Assembly (NCBI GenBank): GCA_049115495.1 | Contig: JAGDZV010000002.1 | Coordinates: forward strand, 496,001 to 560,000 | From: JACPUW01 sp049115495 | GTDB taxonomy: Bacteria; Bacteroidota; Bacteroidia; CAILMK01; JACPUW01 | Length of the DNA stretch: 64,000 bases | Direction: 5' to 3' | Shown here: one piece after another, positions 9,116-17,353 of the stretch | Layout: each line of letters opens with the position of its first letter | How positions within the stretch are numbered: position 1 is the stretch's first letter | Translations under genes and position numbers: made by a program | Notes under the pieces: model-generated | Told to the model about the DNA's origin: nothing | The model's input: only the letters and a program-made list of their open reading frames with translations | Database searches by the model: none

Positions 9116-9847
9116 TTAAACAAAACCTAGGCTTTGTAAAAAGGCGTCTTTCTTTCTTTTTGAAACGTCAACGCTGGTGCCATCTGTCATTACCACTTTG
9201 CCACCAGTACCGCGTATGTAGTTTTTAACCTTTGATAAATTGACAAAATGGCTATGATGAACACGGAAGAATCCCCTTTCACCTAATTGAGATTCGTAGT
9301 ACCCTAGGTTTTTACTGGTTAGATGAGATTCTCCGCCATCAAGATAAATTTTGGAATAGGGACCATCTGATTGAATGCGGATTATGCTTTCAATTTCAAT
9401 GAGAATTAGGCCTGTTTGATTAGGAATAACCATTCGGCCAGGAAGATCTGCACTTTTAGAAATTGGTTGTAGCCCTTTACCGTTTTTTTCAAGTCTCTTG
9501 TCAAGCCTTTTCAACGATTCTGCTAATGCACCTCTAGTTACAGGCTTCATAATATAATCTATAGCAGAGTGCTTAATGGCTTCAAGCATGAAATTATCAT
9601 GCATTGTGGTAATGATTATTTCAAAATTGATTTCACTTAGACGCTCCAAAAGATCAAAGCCTTTTCCGTCTTTTAATTCCATATCTAAAAAGACAATATC
9701 AACTTCATTGGATTCAATGGCTTTATAAGAACTTGATATTGTATCAAAGACTCCTACAATCTTTATTTCTTGAAAATGTGATCCTAAAAGGTCAATTAGA
9801 GCTTCTTGAGAGAGTTCGTCATCTTCAACTATAACAGCCCTATACAT
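9116..9847 (-). CDS. LytTR-family response regulator
   Basis: A 243-residue two-domain response regulator. The receiver domain (1-120) has the acidic pair in VIVEDDE, the likely phospho-acceptor Asp55 in IVFLDME and the conserved lysine in YIMKPV. The C-terminal LytTR DNA-binding domain (about 140-243) contains 'IIRIQSDGPYSKIYL' and 'FFRVHHSHFVNLSKV', both characteristic. Such regulators in Bacteroidota usually pair with histidine kinases of the LytS/YehU type, but no kinase is adjacent. The gene sits 182 bases upstream of the STAND operon on the same strand, so it may control or be co-regulated with it; that link is only positional. Confidence 0.92.
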   Translation of the reverse strand: MYRAVIVEDDELSQEALIDLLGSHFQEIKIVGVFDTISSSYKAIESNEVDIVFLDMELKDGKGFDLLERLSEINFEIIITTMHDNFMLEAIKHSAIDYIMKPVTRGALAESLKRLDKRLEKNGKGLQPISKSADLPGRMVIPNQTGLILIEIESIIRIQSDGPYSKIYLDGGESHLTSKNLGYYESQLGERGFFRVHHSHFVNLSKVKNYIRGTGGKVVMTDGTSVDVSKRKKDAFLQSLGFV

Positions 9848-10324
9848 TATTGATTGTAGTTAATGGCACTACCCGTCTTTTTGTAGTTAATAAACGAAAG
9901 TAAACCCTAAAATTTCAGTTTAGACCATTTTGCAGTTTCTTTATCTAATTTGTCAATGGCTGTGGTTTCAATAATTTGATTTACAGGTAATAGATGAATT
10001 AACTTTATGTAAGTCAATCTAAGGCTGTAATGATGCATTTTTTTAAATGCCGCTCTTTTTGTTCTTAAAAAATCATGAAACAATCTCGGTGGTATTCTAC
10101 AGGCTTGTTTTCAGTGTAAGAGCGTATTCAAATTACAATTTATAATAGGTGTATTAGATATATTTTCAAAACGCTTTGCTAAGCCGCATCTATTTAAATC
10201 AAAATTTAGAACAATTGATTGGCGCGTCAAAGGTGTTACTTGAATGCTACTTTGAAATGAAACTTCAAATTGAAGTAATTGCGAGGGAAAATGAAGAATC
10301 ACAAATAGTTCAGCTAACCGTAAT
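9848..10324. other. 477-base gap between response regulator and subtilase
   Basis: This gap separates two minus-strand genes. I see no tRNA or clear terminator in it. The only reading frame of interest is the small minus-strand frame listed separately (9907-10083). A longer minus-strand frame at 10111-10365 overlaps the subtilase end and has no recognisable motif. The sequence could hold a decayed gene or the regulator's promoter region. Confidence 0.4.
9907..10083 (-). CDS. Possible small ORF or gene remnant
   Basis: On the minus strand a frame stays open for 68 codons between a TGA at 10111-10113 and a TAG at 9907-9909. With a TTG start at 10083 it gives 58 residues; with the ATG at 10038 it gives 43 residues (beginning MHHYSLRLTYIKLIHLLPV). 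The composition is protein-like: basic and aromatic at the front (FHDFLRTKRAAFKKM) and acidic-basic at the end (DKLDKETAKWSKLKF). I do not recognise it. It may be a true small protein, the tail of a decayed gene, or chance. Confidence 0.22.
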   Translation of the reverse strand: MFHDFLRTKRAAFKKMHHYSLRLTYIKLIHLLPVNQIIETTAIDKLDKETAKWSKLKF

Positions 10325-11932
10325 TCAACTCTTTTGCTCAGCCATTTGCAAGGCGTTGTAAGCATTCACAATTCCACCGGTAACACTTAATTCTCTAAAC
10401 TTAGTTTTCTTGCGACGCTCACCCGGTATAATCACTTTTGTTTTTGATTTGTTATGCGCCGAAGCCATTAAAATATCTTTTAACTGTGCTGCCGTAAGTT
10501 CTGGATAATAACTCCATACCAAAGCTGCAACACCACTTGTAATGGGACATGCAAAACTGGTTCCATCAAGCATGGCGTATTCATCATTTGGTACACAACC
10601 AACAACTTCTACGCCAGGTGCAAAAAGATCAACATCCATAGCTCCATAATTTGAAAAACTACCGCAAAGTTCTTTTTTATGGTTGCTAGAGTTGGCACCA
10701 ATTTCAAGCCAAGTCGATATTTTTTGATCAGTTAAGGTTTTATCATTCGGAAAACTTGGGCTAAGATCATTGTTCTTTGAATCATTACCAGCGGCGTGTA
10801 CTAAAAGTACATTGTTATCAGCGGCATATTGCATGGCTTCATCAACCCACTCTTTGTTAGGGCTATAACCTTTTCCAAAACTCATATTAATTATGTTGGC
10901 GCCGTTGTCAACCGCATATCTAATGGCTAACGCAATATCTTTATCGTATTCGTCGCCTTTTGGTACTGCCCGCAAAGCCATTATTTCGGCGTGGTTGGCA
11001 ATACCATCTATACCAACTCCATTGCCGCGAGTTGCTGCAATCATACTTGCTACAAAAGTGCCGTGGTCTGCTTCAGGGCCTTCTACATTATTATTTCCGT
11101 ATTTTACATCTTCTATTTTGTAATGGTCATCACCAGAAATCTCACGTGCATTATAATCTACATTCAAATTATAATTTAGCATTTCGTCAATGTATTCTTT
11201 TCTACCAATCAAGTCGTTGGCAAAGCCTCTTTTTCTGGCTTCAAGCACCATGTTTTTTGCCTTTTGCAATTCAGTGCTTTCCGTTTCAAATGCTTCTAAT
11301 TCAGCGTTCGAAAAGTCTTCTTTTTGCAAGGCAATTTTCAACAGTTTCAATGAAAATAGATATTGATCTGCCATTCTTCCGTATATGCGGTCAAGCTTTT
11401 TCATATACTCTAGCTCGGCGTCAAGTTCTTTTTTTGCTTTAGTGTAAAGGTTAAAGTTTTCAATCTCACTGCTAGGAATGCTCCCTAGTGATTTGCCTTC
11501 GAACTTCTTGCCAAAATCTCTTACAATCCTGGTCATTTCAAGGCTTTCATAAACAATCATTTCGCCAGTTGTACTGCCTAAAAAATTCCAACCGTTAACA
11601 TCATCAATATACCCATTATTATCATCGTCAATACCATTGCCCGGTATTTCATTTTCATTAGTCCAAATATTTCCTTTTAAGTCTTCATGGTCGGTATCTA
11701 CGCCACTATCAATTACCGCTACTACAATCTTCTTTTTAGGAGTTTTATTATTAAGCAGTTCTTCGTAGGCCTTATTAGCGGCTACCCCAGTTATTTTAGT
11801 ATTGTCTGGTGATTGGTTGTACCAATTGATTTTGGAAGCAGGAAAAGAGTCAACAGAGCTATGATTTGAATGTTGTGCGTTAATGGCTAATGAAATAAGT
11901 ACAAAGCTTATTGCAATAAATATTTTTCTCAT
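10325..11932 (-). CDS. Secreted subtilisin-like serine protease (S8) with large helical insertion
   Basis: A 535-residue exported protease with a signal peptide (1-19, ending INAQ). The catalytic triad is visible: Asp75 in VAVIDSGVD, His290 in DHGTFVAS and Ser459 in LDGTSFACP, with the oxyanion Asn383 in HAAGNDS. The Asp and His motifs are about 215 residues apart, whereas typical subtilases have only a few tens. The extra segment (about 120-285) is rich in charged helices (KAKKELDAELEYMKKLDRI). An EF-hand-like acidic loop (GNGIDDDNNGYIDDVNGW) follows the Asp motif, a feature of many Bacteroidota S8 enzymes. I see no T9SS sorting domain at the end, so it is likely periplasmic. Confidence 0.9.
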   Translation of the reverse strand: MRKIFIAISFVLISLAINAQHSNHSSVDSFPASKINWYNQSPDNTKITGVAANKAYEELLNNKTPKKKIVVAVIDSGVDTDHEDLKGNIWTNENEIPGNGIDDDNNGYIDDVNGWNFLGSTTGEMIVYESLEMTRIVRDFGKKFEGKSLGSIPSSEIENFNLYTKAKKELDAELEYMKKLDRIYGRMADQYLFSLKLLKIALQKEDFSNAELEAFETESTELQKAKNMVLEARKRGFANDLIGRKEYIDEMLNYNLNVDYNAREISGDDHYKIEDVKYGNNNVEGPEADHGTFVASMIAATRGNGVGIDGIANHAEIMALRAVPKGDEYDKDIALAIRYAVDNGANIINMSFGKGYSPNKEWVDEAMQYAADNNVLLVHAAGNDSKNNDLSPSFPNDKTLTDQKISTWLEIGANSSNHKKELCGSFSNYGAMDVDLFAPGVEVVGCVPNDEYAMLDGTSFACPITSGVAALVWSYYPELTAAQLKDILMASAHNKSKTKVIIPGERRKKTKFRELSVTGGIVNAYNALQMAEQKS

Positions 11933-12057
11933 TTGGGTATGATTGGTTCAAAAATGTATGATAGTTACTAATAAGTCAAATAAAACTCGTTAAACGGGAA
12001 ATTGGTTTTGTAAAGGGTTGTTTTTAATATGTTATTGATTTTATACTCTTTTTACAA

Positions 12058-12069
12058 TGACCTGGGTCA
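12058..12069. promoter_or_regulatory. Palindrome TGACC-TG-GGTCA upstream of the MbnP/MbnH pair
   Basis: The sequence TGACCTGGGTCA has perfect 5-base inverted arms around TG and lies 47 bases upstream of the MbnP-like start codon, in the gap between two divergent genes. Size and position suit a dimeric regulator such as a CRP/FNR-family protein. The regulator is not identified and the role is inferred from position only. Confidence 0.35.
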
Positions 12070-12116
12070 CAGACTTTTTACCAATTTATTGAGAGCTTCG
12101 GTAAAATTTTGATTCC

Positions 12117-12956
12117 ATGAAATTTACATTACAAATTAGTGCTTCTATTTTCTTTTTATTCCCATTACTTTTTACGGCGCAATCTTGCCAAACAGAAGGT
12201 TGTACAAATGAACATGCCATTAATTACGATAGCGATGCTGGGGTTGATGATGGTTCGTGCGAGTTTACAAATGGTGTTGAGTTTCAACTTGATTTTTATA
12301 TTGATGAATCGCCACTGGTTGTAGATCAAGAAACATATACCAATGCGGCGGGTAATGCCTTTTTTGTTAGCCGCTTGCAAATGTATTTGTCAGAAATTGA
12401 GTTGCATTTAGCTGATAATTCTAAATTGATGATTGCGGATTTTCACTATTTCGATTTATTGGATTCAAGCTCGTATAAGGTTAAACTAACTGATGTTGAG
12501 CATAATATGGCTGATTCTATTTCGTTCATTTTTGGTTTAAGAAATGAGTTAAACACCAATTATGCCCTGCCCAATGATATAGAAAACATAAATATGCAAT
12601 GGCCCACACCTATGGGTGGCGGTTATCATTACATGAAATTTGAAGGGAAATTTGCACACTCAGATGGGCAAATGCACAATTACAACGTGCACCTGGGTAG
12701 GTTGGTTGATGCCAAGGGTAAATCAGATCCTTATTTTAGAAAGTCTTTTGCCTTAAATAATGTAGAACTAAATAGTGATGTACTTAAAATTAAGGTGATT
12801 ATGAATTTAAATGGATGGTTTGATGGCGAAGAAAATTATAATATGGAGAACTTTGGAGAAGGAATAATGGGCAGCCATAAAGCACAAAGGTTGTTAGAAG
12901 AGAATGGGATTGATAACGTATTTAAAATTGCAGAGACATGGCACGATCAGTTTTAG
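12117..12956 (+). CDS. MbnP-like copper-binding lipoprotein
   Basis: A 279-residue lipoprotein: the signal peptide ends at Cys24 (FTAQSC), followed by a short Cys-flanked motif (GCTNEHAINYDSDAG, then DDGSC) common in Bacteroidota secreted proteins. The rest fits the MbnP family: an N-terminal strand 'GVEFQLDFYID', a middle 'FFVSRLQMYLSEIELH' and the conserved block 'MQWPTPMGGGYHYMKFEGKF'. In studied members a tryptophan is oxidised to kynurenine by the partner MbnH, creating a copper site. The gene overlaps the MbnH-like gene by 19 bases, which strongly supports the pair. I saw no methanobactin genes nearby. The modified Trp was not assigned here. Confidence 0.8.
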   Translation: MKFTLQISASIFFLFPLLFTAQSCQTEGCTNEHAINYDSDAGVDDGSCEFTNGVEFQLDFYIDESPLVVDQETYTNAAGNAFFVSRLQMYLSEIELHLADNSKLMIADFHYFDLLDSSSYKVKLTDVEHNMADSISFIFGLRNELNTNYALPNDIENINMQWPTPMGGGYHYMKFEGKFAHSDGQMHNYNVHLGRLVDAKGKSDPYFRKSFALNNVELNSDVLKIKVIMNLNGWFDGEENYNMENFGEGIMGSHKAQRLLEENGIDNVFKIAETWHDQF

Positions 12957-13954
12957 GGGTTTTACTCTCTACAGTAATTATGGGCTTTTATGGTTGTGAT
13001 GTATTTCAAAACGACCCTTTAAAAGATGTGGTTTATGATCCAACCTTAGTATCAATTCAGATTGATCACCCCGGCTTTCCTAACATTCCTAAACACGCCG
13101 ATAACCCTGTTACGGAAGAAGGAATAGCCTTAGGAAGAAAGTTGTACTATGATAGTAGATTGCATGAAAATAGCGAGCATTCTTGCGCAACATGTCATCA
13201 ACAGCAAAATGCCTTTACAAGCGATAAGTCTGTTTTAACCCACATAAACCTTGGCTTTGACAATGTTTTTCTTTGGAAAGGAGATAAGCAAGGCACTCTA
13301 GAAGATATTATGCTTTTTGAGGTTGATGAGTTCTTTAATGCTGATATGAGTAAACTGTCTGTTGATGAAGATTACCGTCGTATGTTTAAGCAGGCCTTTG
13401 GAATTGAAAAAATAGAAAGCCAATATGCGGCATATGCACTTGCGCAATTTCTAAAAACGTTGAACTCTTATAATTCAAAGTATGATCAATATTTGAGAAA
13501 TGAAATAGATCTTACCGATGCTGAAAAAAGGGGCGAGCTTATATTTTTTTCAGAAATAGGTGATTGTTTTCACTGCCACTCAGCGCCACTGTTTAAAGAC
13601 AACCTACTTCATAATAATGGACTTGATTCAGATTATAAAACTGATGAAGACTATGGCCATTATCGAATATCGGGAATAGCTGCCGATAAAGGTAAGTTTA
13701 AGACTCCTACACTTAGAAATATTGAACTTACGGCTCCGTACATGCACGATGGTAGGTTTGAAACCCTTGAAGAAGTAATTGTATACTACAGTTATGGTGT
13801 AAACAACGTGGCCAATATTGATCCGCTTATGAAGCAGGCCTACAAAGGGGGAATAGCACTTGAACCAGATGATATACTGGCGCTAGTAGCATTTTTAAAA
13901 ACCTTAACAGATTACGATGTAATAGAAAACAAAGACTTTGGTCCAATAGAGTAA
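12938..13954 (+). CDS. MbnH/MauG-like di-heme cytochrome c peroxidase-family lipoprotein
   Basis: A 338-residue lipoprotein (lipobox ending at Cys20, GFYGC) with two c-type heme sites: CATCH (83-87) and CFHCH (210-214). The C-terminal motif 'TLRNIELTAPYMHDGRF...LEEVI' is typical of the CcpA/MauG superfamily. Length and the partner gene point to the MbnH branch, which uses a high-valent di-heme state to oxidise a Trp in MbnP. Translation starts inside the 3' end of the MbnP-like gene, so the two are coupled. A simple periplasmic cytochrome c peroxidase is the alternative; the gene pairing argues against it. Confidence 0.82.
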   Translation: MARSVLGVLLSTVIMGFYGCDVFQNDPLKDVVYDPTLVSIQIDHPGFPNIPKHADNPVTEEGIALGRKLYYDSRLHENSEHSCATCHQQQNAFTSDKSVLTHINLGFDNVFLWKGDKQGTLEDIMLFEVDEFFNADMSKLSVDEDYRRMFKQAFGIEKIESQYAAYALAQFLKTLNSYNSKYDQYLRNEIDLTDAEKRGELIFFSEIGDCFHCHSAPLFKDNLLHNNGLDSDYKTDEDYGHYRISGIAADKGKFKTPTLRNIELTAPYMHDGRFETLEEVIVYYSYGVNNVANIDPLMKQAYKGGIALEPDDILALVAFLKTLTDYDVIENKDFGPIE

Positions 13955-14013
13955 GCCAAGGTGATTCTATTTTTTAGCTGATTAATGTAACCCATAAAAG
14001 AAATTTACTGTAT

Positions 14014-14075
14014 TTATTGAATTAATTATTGAATTACAGGTTGAATTTTTGAACCTTTATCATTCAATTATTGAA
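14014..14075. promoter_or_regulatory. TTATTGAATTA direct repeats and TTCAATTATTGAA palindrome before ppc
   Basis: TTATTGAATTA occurs at 14014-14024 and again at 14026-14036, and a perfect palindrome TTCAAT-T-ATTGAA lies at 14063-14075, ending 8 bases before the PEP carboxylase start codon. The same ATTGAA core recurs in both orientations, which suggests an operator array. In AT-rich DNA chance is possible. Confidence 0.3.
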
Positions 14076-14083
14076 CAATAAGC

Positions 14084-16777
14084 ATGACCAAAGAAAAACT
14101 AGAACTAGAAGGGCTTAATAAGATTGAAAAAGACTTTGAATACTTGGTGTCAGTATTTAAAGAAATGCTTGTTTCTATTGGAGAAACAGAATTGGCAAAT
14201 GCCATTCCTTTTGGTAATGAAAACCCCGTAGGCGTTGATGAAACAGGTAATGAAAAATTGGTGCAGGCCATTGGCGTATGTTTTCAGCTACTGAATTCAG
14301 CTGAAGAAAATGCAGCCACACAATATAGAAGAAAAGCAGAAACGAATCTCGGTCTTAAATCTACCAGAGGTTCGTGGGGTGAGACGTTGAGTGATTGGAA
14401 AAATGAAGGAATTTCTCAAAACGAAATTCTCGAAAAACTAAAAAGCGTAGTAGTTACACCTGTACTTACCGCGCACCCAACAGAGGCCAAAAGGCTAACG
14501 GTACTTGATATTCACCGTGATATTTATTTGTTGTTGGTTAAAAAAGAAAATCAAGTTTGGTCTCAATCAGAACAAAAGGAGCTTAAAGATGAATTAATAA
14601 CCATGCTTGAAAGGCTTTGGCGCACAGGTGAGATTTACCTTGAAAAACCAAGCCTTTCTGACGAACGCAGCAACCTAATGCATTATTTTACCAATGTTTT
14701 TCCAGAGGTGGTGCATTTAACTGATAAGCGATTAATTCAAGCTTGGCATACGCAAGGTTTTGACAAAGACAAGCTTCAATGGCCCGAACAGTTTCCACTA
14801 ATTCAATTTGGAAGCTGGGTTGGCGGAGATAGAGATGGACATCCTTTTGTTACCGCTGATTTTACCGCCGAAACATTGCAATTGCACAGAAAATTGGCTA
14901 TAGGTATGGTTGAAAAGGCCCTTTTTGACCTTGCCGGCGATCTAAGTTTTTCAAGTTATAGAAATCATATATCAAAAGCGTTTATAGATAGGGTAGAAGA
15001 GAAAGCCAAAACTTTTGGTGAAGAAGGGGCTAAAGCTTTAAAAAGAAATTACTCTGAACCTTTAAGGCAATTTATTAACCTGCTTCTTTTACAGTTAAAA
15101 ACGGAAGTGGCTAAAGGGGGATTTAAAACAGCGGCAGAACTCTCTGGCGAGTTAAGGTTTTTAAGAAAAGAACTCAATGCCATTGGTGCCCAAAGGGTGG
15201 CCAAACAATGGTTGTTTCCGGTAGAGCGATTGATTATGAGCTTTGGTTTTCATTTGGCTAAGCTTGATATTAGAAATAATAGCACCTACCACGAAAAAGC
15301 AATTACTCAAATTTTAACAGCTGCTGGAGCCCATGATGCTGATTATGCCAGCTGGAGCGAAGAAAAAAGGCTTGATTTTATAAGCAGCGAGCTTAAAAGT
15401 AACAGACCATTTTTAGTAGCTGGTACCAAATGCGGCAAAGAAGCTGATAATGTTTTGGGCTACTTAGGCGAAGTGAAAAATTATATTGATAACTATGGCT
15501 CAGATGGAATAGGCTCTGTAATTGTCAGTATGACCCGTAGCCTTAGCGATTTGTTGCTTGTATATTTATTATTGAGAGAGGTAGGACTTAGAAATGCGAA
15601 TTTGCCTGTGGTTCCGTTGCTTGAAACCGTTGACGATTTATTGGCAGGTCCTCAAATACTTTCCGATTATCTAAATCATGAGGTGGTTGCCGATCAAATA
15701 AAAAGGACAGACGATTTTGTGCAAGAAGTGATGCTTGGCTATAGCGATAGTAATAAAGATGGAGGAATTCTTACAAGCAGATGGAATATTTATAAAGCCG
15801 AACAAAACCTAACAGAAGTTGGTGACCGATTTGGTGTAAAGATGAAATTTTTTCATGGCAGAGGAGGAACCATTAGCCGCGGTGGAGGTAAAATTCATAG
15901 GTTTTTAAATAGCATGCCGGCGGGTTCAATGAGCGGACACATTAAAATGACCGTACAGGGTGAAACCATTGCCAACCAATTTGCCAATAGATTAACGGCT
16001 GCTTACAATTTAGAAATGTTTGTGGCAGGTACGGCGCGCCAATCAATGATTGTAAAAAGTACCAAAAAAGAAGATAACAGGTATGAAATTATGGAGCAGC
16101 TTGTAAAGCTTGCCCGAAATAATTACCGAAAGCTGCTTGATCATCCAAAATTCATGAATTTTTATGCCCAGGCAACCCCAATTGATGTTCTTGAGCAAAG
16201 TAGAATTGGATCAAGACCGGCAAGAAGAACCGGACAACGAACCATAGATGATCTTAGAGCAATTCCATGGGTGTTTAGTTGGAGTCAAGCTCGTTTTAAT
16301 ATTACAGGGTGGTTTGGCGCCGGAATGGCCTTTAAACAGTTTAAAGATGAGTTTCCGCAAGACTTTGAAAAACTCAAAGATTTAGGAAGAGATTGGCCTT
16401 TTTTAAAGTATAGTTTTATTCAAATGGAATCTAACATGCTAAACGCCAATGCTGAAATTATGAAACGTTTTGCAAGCATGGTAGATGATGCTGAAACAAG
16501 AGATGAGCTTATGAGTCTTATACTAACAGATTTTGATAATGGACTTAAACTTATTGCCGAATCAATGGGTAAACCGGCTGATGCGCGACGAATAACGCGT
16601 TTAGCTGATAATGATATTAGAAATAATGCCTTGGCCGTTTTGCACGAAATTCAGATTTCATACTTAAAAAAATGGAGAGGCATAACTTTAGAGAATGAAA
16701 ATGAAAAGGAACATTATCTACTGCAATTGCTTCTACTAGTAAATGCCTTGTCAGGTGGGTTAAAACGCACAGGTTGA
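14084..16777 (+). CDS. ppc: Phosphoenolpyruvate carboxylase, divergent form
   Basis: An 897-residue enzyme that makes oxaloacetate from phosphoenolpyruvate and bicarbonate, feeding the TCA cycle. Motifs: the catalytic TAHPTEAKR block with His131, MLGYSDSNKDGG with Lys558, and FHGRGG (591-595). The glycine loop reads GRGGTISRGGGK, where most PEP carboxylases have GRGGxxGRGGGP, and the block after it reads TVQGET where TEQGE is usual. The C-terminus is LKRTG instead of the usual xNTG. The key His, Lys and Arg residues remain, so activity is likely, but the family branch is unusual. The gene is followed 35 bases later by an FMN-binding protein on the same strand. Confidence 0.9.
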   Translation: MTKEKLELEGLNKIEKDFEYLVSVFKEMLVSIGETELANAIPFGNENPVGVDETGNEKLVQAIGVCFQLLNSAEENAATQYRRKAETNLGLKSTRGSWGETLSDWKNEGISQNEILEKLKSVVVTPVLTAHPTEAKRLTVLDIHRDIYLLLVKKENQVWSQSEQKELKDELITMLERLWRTGEIYLEKPSLSDERSNLMHYFTNVFPEVVHLTDKRLIQAWHTQGFDKDKLQWPEQFPLIQFGSWVGGDRDGHPFVTADFTAETLQLHRKLAIGMVEKALFDLAGDLSFSSYRNHISKAFIDRVEEKAKTFGEEGAKALKRNYSEPLRQFINLLLLQLKTEVAKGGFKTAAELSGELRFLRKELNAIGAQRVAKQWLFPVERLIMSFGFHLAKLDIRNNSTYHEKAITQILTAAGAHDADYASWSEEKRLDFISSELKSNRPFLVAGTKCGKEADNVLGYLGEVKNYIDNYGSDGIGSVIVSMTRSLSDLLLVYLLLREVGLRNANLPVVPLLETVDDLLAGPQILSDYLNHEVVADQIKRTDDFVQEVMLGYSDSNKDGGILTSRWNIYKAEQNLTEVGDRFGVKMKFFHGRGGTISRGGGKIHRFLNSMPAGSMSGHIKMTVQGETIANQFANRLTAAYNLEMFVAGTARQSMIVKSTKKEDNRYEIMEQLVKLARNNYRKLLDHPKFMNFYAQATPIDVLEQSRIGSRPARRTGQRTIDDLRAIPWVFSWSQARFNITGWFGAGMAFKQFKDEFPQDFEKLKDLGRDWPFLKYSFIQMESNMLNANAEIMKRFASMVDDAETRDELMSLILTDFDNGLKLIAESMGKPADARRITRLADNDIRNNALAVLHEIQISYLKKWRGITLENENEKEHYLLQLLLLVNALSGGLKRTG

Positions 16778-16812
16778 TATGAACTTACAGCGCTTTATGT
16801 TGTTTTAAGGCA

Positions 16813-17346
16813 ATGCGTTTAATAAAGCTGGCTAAAGAAGAATTGCTTAGAAGCAATGTTGATAGAAAACATCCTTTTAAACTTTTCTCTTTAGCATCTT
16901 TTGGTAAAACTTTTCCTGAGGTGAGAACCGTTGTGAAACGAAGCTGTGACGAAAATTTTAATCTTTTAGTTTACAGCGATAGGAGAACTCCAAAAGTATC
17001 TCAGGTTCAAAAAAATACTAAGGTTACGGCGCTCTTTTATCATCCAAAAAAGAAGCTTCAAGTAAGAATAAAAGCAAATTGCCAAATAGTGGATGAAAAT
17101 GATTCGCTTTATTTAGAGCATTTTCACAAAGTAAAAAGCAGTGCCAATACAATGGATTACAGGACAAATTCACCTCCAGGAAGCCCAATTGAAGAGTCTG
17201 TGATTTATAATGAAAAGCTAAACTTTTGCCTGTTAAAGTTAATTCCACAAGAAATTGAAGTGCTTCAATTGAAAAAAGAACAGCATCAAAGAGCTAAATA
17301 CACGTTGAAAAATGAGCAATGGCTCGAACAGAAATTAGTGCCTTAA
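16813..17346 (+). CDS. Pyridoxamine 5'-phosphate oxidase-like flavin-binding protein
   Basis: A 177-residue protein of the split-barrel FMN-binding superfamily. It has an N-terminal 'HPFKLFSLASFGKTFPEVRTVVKRSCDENFNLLVYSD' region that fits the first strands of the fold, 'SQVQKNTKVTALFYHPKKKL' in the middle and a basic C-terminus. No signal peptide is visible, so it should be cytosolic. The exact substrate is unclear: members include PdxH-like oxidases, heme-utilisation and F420/FMN-dependent reductases. It follows ppc closely and is convergent with a T9SS protein gene 7 bases away. True PdxH is usually about 210 residues with a conserved C-terminal RL-P motif not seen here. Confidence 0.75.
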   Translation: MRLIKLAKEELLRSNVDRKHPFKLFSLASFGKTFPEVRTVVKRSCDENFNLLVYSDRRTPKVSQVQKNTKVTALFYHPKKKLQVRIKANCQIVDENDSLYLEHFHKVKSSANTMDYRTNSPPGSPIEESVIYNEKLNFCLLKLIPQEIEVLQLKKEQHQRAKYTLKNEQWLEQKLVP

Positions 17347-17353
17347 TTAGGTA

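Noticed and set aside
10111..10365. 84-codon minus-strand frame overlapping the subtilase end
   Set aside because: It overlaps a clear subtilase coding end in another frame, has odd composition and no motif.
10960..11442. 160-codon plus-strand frame opposite the subtilase
   Set aside because: It is antisense to conserved catalytic sequence of the protease, and its composition (Cys, Leu, Gln rich) is that of a shadow frame.
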